Below are positions 7,360-14,682 of a DNA stretch of 24,347 bases, piece after piece. Numbering within the stretch: the first letter of the stretch is position 1; each line of letters opens with the position of its first letter. The notes below the pieces were generated by a model, which had not been told where the DNA came from, did not search any database, and saw only the letters and a list, made by a program, of their open reading frames with translations. The translations under genes and the position numbers were made by a program. Location of the stretch: assembly GCA_937901185.1 (NCBI GenBank), contig CALCHR010000035.1, forward strand, positions 1 through 24,347, written 5' to 3'. The stretch comes from an uncultured Bacteroidales bacterium. GTDB taxonomy: Bacteria; Bacteroidota; Bacteroidia; Bacteroidales; Bacteroidaceae.

Positions 7360-7902
7360 ATGAAACAAGAAATAATTATATCCGGATTCGGAGGGCAAGG
7401 CGTTCTCTCTATGGGTAAGATTTTGGCTTATGCAGCCTTAATGGAGGGCAAAGAAGTCACATGGATGCCGGCTTATGGTCCGGAACAACGTGGCGGAACT
7501 GCCAATGTTACTGTCATTGTCAGCGATGAGAAAATATCTTCACCCATTCTTAGCCGCTACGACACAGCAATTCTCCTAAATCAGCCCTCACTTGATAAGT
7601 TCCAACCCAAAGTAAAGCCTGGAGGCACACTTATCTATGATAGATTTGGCATCATCGAAAAGCCCACTCGAGAAGATATAGAAAGCTACCACACCCAAGC
7701 TATGGAAAAGGCAGCAGAACAGAAACTGATGAAGTGCTTCAACATGTTCGTTCTCGGAAGCTACTTGAAACTCCACCCGATTGTAGAGTTGGAAAGTGTC
7801 ATGAAGGCCTTACGAAAAACGCTACCGGAGCGTCACCACAACCTTCTCCCCATGAACGAACAAGCTATTCTCATGGGTATGGAGATTATAGAAAAAGACT
7901 AA
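7360..7902 (+). CDS. korC: 2-oxoacid:ferredoxin oxidoreductase gamma subunit
   Basis: A 180-residue subunit of the pyruvate/ketoisovalerate oxidoreductase gamma family. The nucleotide-fold signature GFGGQGVLSMGKILAYAA starts at residue 9, and MPAYGPEQRGGTANVTV follows at about 41, both typical of this subunit. In relatives this domain contributes to CoA binding and holds the heterotetramer together. It is 18 nt after beta and 30 nt before a small unknown gene that shares the operon terminator. Confidence 0.93.
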   Translation: MKQEIIISGFGGQGVLSMGKILAYAALMEGKEVTWMPAYGPEQRGGTANVTVIVSDEKISSPILSRYDTAILLNQPSLDKFQPKVKPGGTLIYDRFGIIEKPTREDIESYHTQAMEKAAEQKLMKCFNMFVLGSYLKLHPIVELESVMKALRKTLPERHHNLLPMNEQAILMGMEIIEKD

Positions 7903-7932
7903 TATCTTAACCCCTATTATCAAATTAATATT

Positions 7933-8196
7933 ATGGCTAGCCGTAAACAATTTAAGAAAAGTATCAAGTATGTTTGCAGCGAACTCTTCGCTGATTGCAT
8001 TGCACTCAATATGTGTGGTCAGTTGAATCGCGAAGTTACAGAACAACTTATGACTGAGATCTTAGCCCTCAATGGGGAATATGTATCTCGCTTAAACCAT
8101 CTTTTGAAAGGACAAGAGAAAGTGTCTTGCAAAAAGATGCGTGAAGAGTTCACTCTCAAGGTTAACGAACTGAGTGATAAAATCATCAAGGCCTAA
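7933..8196 (+). CDS. Small helical protein of unknown function
   Basis: Not recognised. The product is 87 residues, basic at the start (MASRKQFKKSIKYVC), with three cysteines (two near the N-terminus, one in SCKK). It appears all-helical, with a central amphipathic segment REVTEQLMTEILALNGEYVSRL. There is no signal peptide or membrane helix. The gene begins 30 nt after the gamma subunit stop and is followed by the strong terminator at 8258-8295, so it is the last gene of the oxidoreductase operon. I infer it is a real gene from its start position, normal codon use and intact frame. Confidence 0.78.
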   Translation: MASRKQFKKSIKYVCSELFADCIALNMCGQLNREVTEQLMTEILALNGEYVSRLNHLLKGQEKVSCKKMREEFTLKVNELSDKIIKA

Positions 8197-8218
8197 GAAA
8201 ACTTGTAGTTTATTTTTC

Positions 8219-8242
8219 GGCTTGTGGTTCTCACCATAAGCC
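8219..8242 (+). other. Hairpin ahead of the operon terminator
   Basis: GGCTTGTGG (8219-8227) pairs with CCATAAGCC (8234-8242), nine pairs including one G-T, around a 6-nt loop. No T tract follows. It probably acts as a 3'-UTR structure that protects the operon mRNA, just upstream of the true terminator. Confidence 0.45.
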
Positions 8243-8257
8243 AAACAACCAAAAGTT

Positions 8258-8295
8258 AAAAGAGTTGGAGGCGAACTCGCTACCAACTCTTTTTT
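8258..8295 (+). terminator. Rho-independent terminator of the 4639-8196 operon
   Basis: AAAAGAGTTGG (8258-8268) pairs perfectly with CCAACTCTTTT (8283-8293). The inner loop can add GCG-AACT-CGC. The arm runs into a T tract. It lies about 60 nt past the last operon gene and 22 nt before the acyltransferase gene. Confidence 0.85.
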
Positions 8296-8316
8296 AGAAA
8301 CCTAAAATATTAGGAC

Positions 8317-8874
8317 ATGATACAAAGCATCTGCAAAAAAATATTCTTTGGACTCATGGGATGGACAGAGCATGTTACAGTGGAACGCCACGACAAATGT
8401 ATCATCTGCGTTGCCCCCCATACCAGTAATTGGGATTTCATAATCGCCGAACTTTACTACCATGCCATAGGTCGTAAAGCCGGTTTTCTTATGAAGGAGG
8501 AATGGTTTTTCTGGCCCTTGGGTTTTTTTTTCAAGAAGTTGGGAGGCATCCCCGTGAAGCGCAGCAAGAAAACCAGTTTGACAGACCAGTTAGCAGAGCG
8601 AGCCAAACTAGTATCACACATGGAGTTGGCCATCACCCCTGAAGGAACTCGCTCACTAACTAAAGAATGGAAGCGAGGATTCTACTTCATCGCACAAAAA
8701 GCTAATCTCCCCATCATGCTCTATGCTATAGACTTTGAGCACAAGCAAATAATCTGTACTAAGACCATCTATCCTGGAACAGACATCAATGCCGACATGA
8801 AAGAGATTATGGAGTATTATCGCCCCTTCAAAGGTAAATATGCAGACAAGTTTGCGGTAGAAGAAATCTTATAA
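8317..8874 (+). CDS. PlsC-like 1-acyl-glycerophosphate acyltransferase family protein
   Basis: A 185-residue acyltransferase of the PlsC/LPLAT superfamily. The catalytic HX4D motif is APHTSNWD (H35, D40). Motif II is LGGIPVKR (75-82), and motif III is TPEGTRS (107-113) for phosphate binding. The hydrophobic WFFWPLGFFF segment (63-72) suggests association with the membrane surface. It is shorter than classical PlsC, and the substrate (lysophosphatidate, ornithine lipid or another acyl acceptor) cannot be told. A run of nine T at 8523-8531 encodes FFF and could be prone to slippage. It lies between the terminator at 8258-8295 and the golvesin-type gene 27 nt downstream. Confidence 0.88.
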   Translation: MIQSICKKIFFGLMGWTEHVTVERHDKCIICVAPHTSNWDFIIAELYYHAIGRKAGFLMKEEWFFWPLGFFFKKLGGIPVKRSKKTSLTDQLAERAKLVSHMELAITPEGTRSLTKEWKRGFYFIAQKANLPIMLYAIDFEHKQIICTKTIYPGTDINADMKEIMEYYRPFKGKYADKFAVEEIL

Positions 8875-8901
8875 TATCCCTTTCTACTATAATTTTCGCC
8901 T

Positions 8902-11862
8902 ATGAAAAAAGTGTTCTTGCTAATCCTTCTTGTGAGCACATCCTTCATTGCTATTGCTCAGAAGGAAAAACACCCAAAGTTGCAAGAGGCTATAGATAAA
9001 TATCTGCGAGACTATTCTGCTCCCCCTTATAAAGCCCGCAGAATAATGCGCTGCGACAGTATCAGGGTCGATAAAGAAGAACACAGACTTCATATTTTTA
9101 CTAACGAGCCTTTCTATGCTCAGCCTTTCAACCCGGAAATCGTAGAGAAGATCTATGAAGAAATAGCCGACCAGCTACCCCCTTCCTATAAAAATTATAA
9201 TCTAACTATCTACGGCGGCCGCCAGCGGCCTATTGAAGCCCTAATACCCAATATCTATCGTCACGGAGAGAAAGACAAAGAACGTCTGTGGGGCGATATA
9301 GATTATACCGGCCAACCTTGGGTTCGCAACGCTTCACATCCCTACGAAGTCCAGAATGGTCTATATGGTCGTCACCTTATGATTTGGCCCAGCCATGGCT
9401 ATCTAAAAAAAGAAGGTATTTGGTCTTGGCAACGCCCATATCTTTTTTGTACCACAGAAGACCTCTTGACCCAATCTTTTGTGTACCCCTTTCTTTTTCC
9501 TATGCTAGAAAATGCAGGTGCTACTATCTACTGTCCTCGAGAGCGTGACATACAAAAGTACGAAGCAATTGTCGACAACGACACCCCTTATAGCCAAGGC
9601 TTATATAAAGAATTAAGTCAAGCAGAATTTCCATGGTTTAATGCCTCCGATTCTGCATTTGCTCTTCCTTATAGATGGCTTACGGATAGTATTGAGCCCT
9701 TCAAATTAGGTACAGCCCGATTAGCAAACACCACGACACGAAAGGCACGCCTGACTACTGCCTCATGGACACCTCTTATTCCAAAAGAAGGAGCCTATGC
9801 CGTCTATGTCTCCTACCCTTCACAACCTAATAGCGTAAGCGATGCACATTACACCGTATACCACCGAGGTGGACGTACCCACTTCCGCGTAAATCAACAG
9901 ATGGGCGGTGGCACATGGGTATATCTTGGAACTTTTGAGTTTGATAAGGGCGAGAATCAACATGGCCGAGTAGTTCTTTCCAACCAAAGCGACTATCGAG
10001 GTGTAGTTGGAGCCGACGGAGTACGCTTTGGTGGAGGCATGGGCCAAACTGAGCGAGAAGGAATTGGCATCAGCCGGCTACCTCGATATCTTGAAGCTGC
10101 ACGCTACCATACTCAATGGAGTGGGCTTCCTGATACATTATTTAATACAGAGGGGGGAACCAACGACTACTATGACGACTTACGCTGCCGCTCCAATATG
10201 CTGAATTTCTTAGGCGGCGGCAGCCCCTACATGCCACAGTACGTAGGAAAAAAAGTACCGTTTGAGTTATCCTTAGCCATCCATTCTGATGCCGGCATAC
10301 GCACCGACAATTCCATCTTCGGTTCCCTCGCCATTTGCACAACCAAGCGAGGAGAAGACAAACTTACTTACGAGTCCGGCCTCTCGCGTATGGCCTCCTA
10401 TGATCTTGCTGCTATTCTATTAAAGAATGTCACCAATGACCTCTCCGGCTTGTTAAAACAACCATGGGTTCAGCGCGAACTTTGGGATAGGAATTACAGC
10501 GAGACACGTAGTCCGGAAGTGCCATCTGCCATATTGGAAATGTTCTCCCATCAGAACTATGGCGACATGAAATACGCCCACGACCCTATTTTCAAATTCT
10601 GCATGTCGCGTGCTATCTACAAAGGGCTGTTGCGCTTTATCTGTGAGCAGCACGACAAGCACTACACAGTACAACCTCTGCCTGTAAAAGATTTCTCAGC
10701 CTTACTAACTGAGGATGGTAAATCTGTCAAACTAAGTTGGGCCATGACAGAAGACCCTTTGGAGAAATCAAGTCGCCCCAGCGCCTACATAATTTATTCT
10801 AAGATTGGCAATGCCGCTTTCAATAATGGTGTCTTATTCGATGGCGGTCAAACCTCTATCACCATCCCTATAAACGAAGGGCTGCAATACAGTTTCAAAG
10901 TCACAGCGGTCAATCGTGGCGGCGAAAGTTTTCCTTCAGAAGTGCTCTCCGTGTACAAAGCTCCCGAGGAAAAGGCCCGCGTACTTATCGTTAATGGATT
11001 CTGTAGAGTAAGTGGTCCGGCCAGAATAGAAAGCCTTGACAGTCTTGGCTTCGACCTTCGTGCCGATATCGGTGTACCTTATTTATATACCACAGCATTC
11101 TCTGGCAGACAACTCAACTTCCAAGCTTTTACTGCCGGAGGCGAAGGACCTGAAGCCTTGGGCTTCTGCGGCAACGAGTTGATGGGTAAGACCATTGCCG
11201 GCAACACTTTCAACTACCCTGTGAGCCATGGCGCTGCCATTGCATCTTCACAGCGCTATTCTTTCTCGTCCTGTAGCAAGAGCGCTGTCAATAATGGGAA
11301 AGTGAAGCTGCAAGATTACCAAGTGGTAGACTACATCGCCGGATTAGAACGCAACGCACCACAAAATCTTCGACCTTTTAAGGTGTTCCCAGAAAAGCTC
11401 AGAGAAGTCTTTACCCATTATCTGAGAAAAGGAGGTCGTATCTTCGCCAGCGGAGCATTCTTAGGCTCTGATTTACAAAGCACCGACGAACAGCGTTTCG
11501 CTTCCGAGATGCTTAAATACCGCCACGCTGGCATTGACACCATTCCTTCTGACCAGCTTGGTGCAGACAGCATCTCTGCCGGTCAGAATTTTGACAATCG
11601 TGTGCAGGGCCTTAATCTTCAGATACCTTTGCACCGCACACTCTCCTCCACCCACTATGCAGTACAAAGCGCAGACGTCCTGCTCCCATCTTCTGCCGAG
11701 GCTTTCTCCGCCTTTCTTTATGCAGACGGCAAGGGGGCCGGCATCGCCTATCCCGGAAAAGATTATCGAGTGGTGGCCACAGGTTTTCCTTTTGAGAGCA
11801 TCATCTTCCCCCACGACAGAGCGCGTGCCATGACTGCCATTCTCAATTTCCTTACCCAATAG
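8902..11862 (+). CDS. Secreted golvesin/xanthan-lyase-type protein with an amidase-like core
   Basis: The product is 986 residues with a clear signal peptide (about 1-19, cleaved after IAIA). Segments matching the zinc-binding parts of N-acetylmuramoyl-L-alanine amidases (Amidase_3) are MIWPSHGY (H165), SLAIHSDAG (H461) and AILEMFSHQNYGD (E546). A golvesin/xanthan-lyase carbohydrate-binding-like domain (about 290-378; AVYVSYPS, HFRVNQQMGGGTWVYLGTF, VGADGVRFGGG) sits between them. A fibronectin-III-like domain (about 595-690) and a roughly 300-residue C-terminal domain follow. Relatives are often labelled xanthan lyase, which the visible motifs do not support. Peptidoglycan amidase or peptidase activity is inferred from the conserved-looking His/Glu. 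No T9SS tail is seen, so the periplasm or outer membrane is likely. Confidence 0.82.
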   Translation: MKKVFLLILLVSTSFIAIAQKEKHPKLQEAIDKYLRDYSAPPYKARRIMRCDSIRVDKEEHRLHIFTNEPFYAQPFNPEIVEKIYEEIADQLPPSYKNYNLTIYGGRQRPIEALIPNIYRHGEKDKERLWGDIDYTGQPWVRNASHPYEVQNGLYGRHLMIWPSHGYLKKEGIWSWQRPYLFCTTEDLLTQSFVYPFLFPMLENAGATIYCPRERDIQKYEAIVDNDTPYSQGLYKELSQAEFPWFNASDSAFALPYRWLTDSIEPFKLGTARLANTTTRKARLTTASWTPLIPKEGAYAVYVSYPSQPNSVSDAHYTVYHRGGRTHFRVNQQMGGGTWVYLGTFEFDKGENQHGRVVLSNQSDYRGVVGADGVRFGGGMGQTEREGIGISRLPRYLEAARYHTQWSGLPDTLFNTEGGTNDYYDDLRCRSNMLNFLGGGSPYMPQYVGKKVPFELSLAIHSDAGIRTDNSIFGSLAICTTKRGEDKLTYESGLSRMASYDLAAILLKNVTNDLSGLLKQPWVQRELWDRNYSETRSPEVPSAILEMFSHQNYGDMKYAHDPIFKFCMSRAIYKGLLRFICEQHDKHYTVQPLPVKDFSALLTEDGKSVKLSWAMTEDPLEKSSRPSAYIIYSKIGNAAFNNGVLFDGGQTSITIPINEGLQYSFKVTAVNRGGESFPSEVLSVYKAPEEKARVLIVNGFCRVSGPARIESLDSLGFDLRADIGVPYLYTTAFSGRQLNFQAFTAGGEGPEALGFCGNELMGKTIAGNTFNYPVSHGAAIASSQRYSFSSCSKSAVNNGKVKLQDYQVVDYIAGLERNAPQNLRPFKVFPEKLREVFTHYLRKGGRIFASGAFLGSDLQSTDEQRFASEMLKYRHAGIDTIPSDQLGADSISAGQNFDNRVQGLNLQIPLHRTLSSTHYAVQSADVLLPSSAEAFSAFLYADGKGAGIAYPGKDYRVVATGFPFESIIFPHDRARAMTAILNFLTQ

Positions 11863-11900
11863 CAACAGCCACTACTCCACGCATAAAAAGAAGACGGCGC

Positions 11901-11931
11901 TTGCTACATTCAGCCATTCTTTATACTTTTG
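11901..11931 (+). promoter_or_regulatory. Promoter ahead of the 97-residue gene
   Basis: TTG (11901-11903, preceded by C) and TACTTTTG (11924-11931) are separated by 20 nt. This fits the Bacteroidetes pattern TTTG-N19-21-TAnnTTTG with one -33 mismatch. The expected start of transcription is about 20 nt before the ATG at 11959. Confidence 0.55.
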
Positions 11932-11958
11932 CTCTATCATCTTTAACCTATAGAAATT

Positions 11959-12252
11959 ATGTACAACATACAGCTCAACGAAAGCGGCACGCGCCACTTG
12001 GAAATCACCGAAGAAAATCTGCAGACCATCTGCAAGTATAATCTATTTGACGGACTGATTGGCTCCACCGGCTACGTCACAGAAGAAGCCCTTGAAAAGT
12101 TGCGCCACACTATCCGCTCGCTTATCATCTCTTCTACAGAAGATACCAAAGACCTGTTAGACCTTTGCATAGATGTTATCTACCACGACAAGATGAAGGC
12201 CTTTGGCTTACGTGCCTTGATGGATGTATATACCGAATGGAAAAACAAATAG
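11959..12252 (+). CDS. Unknown 97-residue protein
   Basis: Not recognised. It is a soluble, mostly helical small protein without signal peptide or membrane helix. The N-terminal part (MYNIQLNESGTRHLEIT) looks like a beta hairpin. The remainder (NLQTICKYNLFDGL, then EEALEKLRHTIRSLI and DLLDLCIDVIYHDKM) is helical with two cysteines. It has its own good promoter match, no terminator behind it, and is followed 48 nt later by the YgiQ-family gene, so read-through into that gene is likely. Codon use matches its neighbours. Confidence 0.75.
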   Translation: MYNIQLNESGTRHLEITEENLQTICKYNLFDGLIGSTGYVTEEALEKLRHTIRSLIISSTEDTKDLLDLCIDVIYHDKMKAFGLRALMDVYTEWKNK

Positions 12253-12271
12253 CGGAACCACTCCGATACAC

Positions 12272-12287
12272 ATATAATATATTATAT
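12272..12287. repeat. 16-nt AT palindrome before the YgiQ-family gene
   Basis: ATATAATATATTATAT is a perfect palindrome 13 nt upstream of the ATG. It could be an operator or simply the AT-rich region that helps translation start in this phylum. Confidence 0.3.
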
Positions 12288-12300
12288 AAGCATCGCAACC

Positions 12301-14250
12301 ATGAACGCACCCTCTAAGCCCTTGCTCCACGACTTCCTTCCCACCACGCGCAAGGAGATGGATGCCCGAGGTTGGCAGCAAGCCGACATCATTCTCTTTT
12401 CTGCTGATGCCTACGTAGACCATCCTTCGTTTGGAGCAGCAGTGATAGGTCGTTTGCTGGAGGCTGAAGGTTGGCGCGTCTGCATAGTTCCGCAGCCCGA
12501 CTGGCATGGCGACTTCCGCGACTTCAAGAAGTTGGGACGCCCACGCCTATTCTTCGCCGTAGCTCCCGGCTGTATGGATTCGATGGTCAATAAATATACG
12601 GCCAATCGCCGCCTGCGTTCCGAAGATGCTTACAGCCCCGACGGGCGCCACGATATGCGTCCGGAGTATCCCACTATTGTTTACACCCAAATCCTTAAGC
12701 AACTTTATCCCGAGGTGCCCGTTGTGCTTGGTGGCATCGAAGCTTCTTTGCGCCGCGTCAGCCACTACGATTACTGGCAAGAGAAGTTGCGCCCATCCAT
12801 CCTTTGCGACAGCGGAGCCGACGTGCTTATATACGGCATGGGCGAATTGCCCATCACCCATCTTTGTAACCTACTCAACGAGAAGTTGCTCCACGGAGTT
12901 GAAGAACGTTATGTCGCCACCACCGACTTTCGCCAGCTCCTTCGCAAATACCCCATACAGCAAACCGTCACGCTGGAAACCGAGGCTGATATTCCCGGCG
13001 GCATCAGCGAAGCCGACATCTATCTGCACAGCTACGAATCTTGTCTCAGAGACCCTCACCGACAAGCCGACAACTTCCGCCATGTGGAAGAAGAAAGCAA
13101 CCGCTTGCACCCGGCACGCTTACTGCAAGCCACAGGCAATCAGTACGTCGTAGTGCAGCCACCCTTTCCTCCGCTGACCACTGAGCAAATAGACCACTCT
13201 TTTGACTTGCCTTACACCCGTCTGCCCCATCCCAAATACAAAGGCAAACGCATCCCGGCCTACGAGATGATTAAGCACTCCATCAACATCCACCGAGGCT
13301 GTTTTGGCGGCTGTGCGTTTTGCACCATCTCGGCCCACCAAGGCAAGTTTATCATGAGCCGCTCTAAAGAGAGCATCCTGCGCGAGGCCGAGAGCATCTG
13401 CAGCATGCCCGACTTCAAAGGCTACCTTTCCGACCTCGGCGGCCCCTCAGCCAATATGTACAAGATGCAAGGCCGCGACCGCAAGCTCTGCGAGCGCTGC
13501 AAGCGCCCCTCTTGCATTCACCCCGGCATCTGCCCCAACCTGAATACAGATCACCGCCCTCTGCTGGAGATTTACAAGGCTGTCGACGCCCTTCTGGGTA
13601 TTAAGAAAAGTTTTATCGGCAGCGGCGTGCGCTACGACCTTCTGCTACACCGCTCCGGCAATAAGGCTATCGACCAAGCTGCCGATAGCTACACGCGCGA
13701 ACTGATTACGCGCCACGTATCCGGCCGCTTGAAAGTGGCACCGGAACACACCTCCGACAAAGTATTGCGCCTCATGCGCAAACCCTCCTTTGAACAATTC
13801 TACAAGTTCAAGCGCATCTTTGAACAAGTCAACAAGGAAGCCGGTCTGCAGCAACAAATCATCCCCTACTTTATCTCTTCCCATCCCGGTTGCACTTCAG
13901 CCGACATGGCCGAGCTCGCTGCCGAGACCAAAGCCCTCGATTTCCGGCTGGAACAAGTGCAGGACTTCACCCCCACTCCCATGACCGTTTCCACCGAGGC
14001 TTGGTACTCAGGCATTCATCCCTACACAAAGGAAGAGGTCTATTCTGCCAAAACAGCAGAAGAGAAGTTGCGCCAACGCATGTTCTTCTTTTGGTACAAA
14101 GGAGAAGAGCGTGCAAAAATTGCCGCAGAGCTGCGTCGCATTGGCCGCGAAGACCTGCTTCGCCGCCTTTACCAAGATGAGGGCCACAAGAAGTTCAACA
14201 AGCCACAGCCCTCCTTCAAACCCCAAGATAAAAAGAAACGCAGGAGATAG
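12301..14250 (+). CDS. YgiQ-family radical SAM protein
   Basis: The product is 649 residues, the family's usual size. The N-terminal part (about 20-190) is a cobalamin-binding-like region (DIILFSADAYVDHPSFGAAVIGR; VVLGGIEASLRR). The radical SAM motif is CFGGCAFC (C334, C338, C341). A further cysteine set (C397, C400, C405, C411) in LCERCKRPSCIHPGICP may hold an extra cluster. The C-terminal end is the DUF3362-type basic tail ending KKKRRR. The biochemical role of YgiQ proteins is not established to my knowledge. The ATG at 12301 gives the standard start before FLPTTRKEM. It lies behind the 97-residue gene, and a hairpin terminator follows at 14285. Confidence 0.93.
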   Translation: MNAPSKPLLHDFLPTTRKEMDARGWQQADIILFSADAYVDHPSFGAAVIGRLLEAEGWRVCIVPQPDWHGDFRDFKKLGRPRLFFAVAPGCMDSMVNKYTANRRLRSEDAYSPDGRHDMRPEYPTIVYTQILKQLYPEVPVVLGGIEASLRRVSHYDYWQEKLRPSILCDSGADVLIYGMGELPITHLCNLLNEKLLHGVEERYVATTDFRQLLRKYPIQQTVTLETEADIPGGISEADIYLHSYESCLRDPHRQADNFRHVEEESNRLHPARLLQATGNQYVVVQPPFPPLTTEQIDHSFDLPYTRLPHPKYKGKRIPAYEMIKHSINIHRGCFGGCAFCTISAHQGKFIMSRSKESILREAESICSMPDFKGYLSDLGGPSANMYKMQGRDRKLCERCKRPSCIHPGICPNLNTDHRPLLEIYKAVDALLGIKKSFIGSGVRYDLLLHRSGNKAIDQAADSYTRELITRHVSGRLKVAPEHTSDKVLRLMRKPSFEQFYKFKRIFEQVNKEAGLQQQIIPYFISSHPGCTSADMAELAAETKALDFRLEQVQDFTPTPMTVSTEAWYSGIHPYTKEEVYSAKTAEEKLRQRMFFFWYKGEERAKIAAELRRIGREDLLRRLYQDEGHKKFNKPQPSFKPQDKKKRRR

Positions 14251-14284
14251 CCATAGCCTCTCTTCTTGCTACGTCTGCGCCATA

Positions 14285-14321
14285 CCCCGGAAGTGTTCAA
14301 CCAACTTTCGGGGCCTGTTTT
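14285..14321 (+). terminator. Probable terminator after the YgiQ-family gene
   Basis: CCCCGGAAGT (14285-14294) pairs with ACTTTCGGGG (14304-14313) with one G-T pair and a 9-nt loop. It is followed by CCTGTTTT. The T tract is short, so efficiency is uncertain. Confidence 0.6.
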
Positions 14322-14404
14322 ATATGCAGCACCATCTCTCCTCGCTCCGCTACGGCAAACTTATCCTCAACAAACTCGGCATCGGGATTCAAGGTATCGT
14401 TATC
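14297..14404 (-). pseudogene. Possible remnant of a minus-strand coding sequence
   Basis: On the minus strand about 35 codons read as a protein-like, G-first-codon-rich stretch (DNDTLNPDAEFVEDKFAVAE, then RGEMVLHIKQAPKVG and a stop). A stop closes it upstream, and no start suits it. The complementary + frame also looks codon-biased, so it may be a decayed piece of a gene in either direction, or chance. Confidence 0.2.
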
Positions 14405-14412
14405 TTAGAAAA

Positions 14413-14485
14413 GTTTCATGCGCTTGACACAAAAGTTTCAAGCGCATGAAATTTTTATATCAAGCGCATGAAACTTTTGTGTCAA
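14413..14485. repeat. Tripartite inverted/direct repeat
   Basis: A 15-nt unit TCAAGCGCATGAAAC occurs three times: inverted at 14413-14427, direct at 14438-14452 (last base changed), and direct at 14460-14474. In addition, TTGACACAAAAGTTTCA (14424-14440) is a perfect 17-bp inverted partner of 14469-14485. Two alternative, mutually exclusive hairpins can form. It lies in the non-coding gap between the YgiQ-family gene and the secreted-protein gene. Confidence 0.85.
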
Positions 14486-14606
14486 CGCTATATAAAACAC
14501 AGAAGATTGTTTGCTAAAAATTTTAGATTATAGCCATTTGTATAAAAAAATACCCATTTTATATATTCTTTGTAAAGAAAATTCTATCTGATAATAAAAA
14601 AATAAA
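14486..14606. other. AT-rich upstream region of the secreted-protein gene
   Basis: The stretch from 14486 to the -7 box is very AT-rich with no coding frame. With the repeat (14413-14485) it makes up the gap between 14251 and 14682. Nothing further was recognised in it. Confidence 0.4.
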
Positions 14607-14614
14607 TAAATTTG
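14607..14614 (+). promoter_or_regulatory. -7 box for the Omp28-like gene
   Basis: TAAATTTG matches TAnnTTTG, 69 nt upstream of the ATG at 14683. No strong -33 is found at about 20 nt; a TTTG at 14569-14572 is too far away. The 5' leader would be about 60 nt and AT-rich. Confidence 0.45.
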
Positions 14615-14682
14615 CCGACGAAGTACTACTAGACATAATTCAAACCGTATACAATTATTTTCTAACTAATAACTATTTGACT

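Noticed and set aside
14413..14485. CRISPR array
   Set aside because: The units are only 15 nt, one is inverted, spacers are 8-10 nt, and no cas gene is near.
14677..14682. TTG start two codons before the Omp28-like ATG
   Set aside because: The ATG at 14683 gives a normal signal peptide (MKKG...) and ATG is the preferred start.
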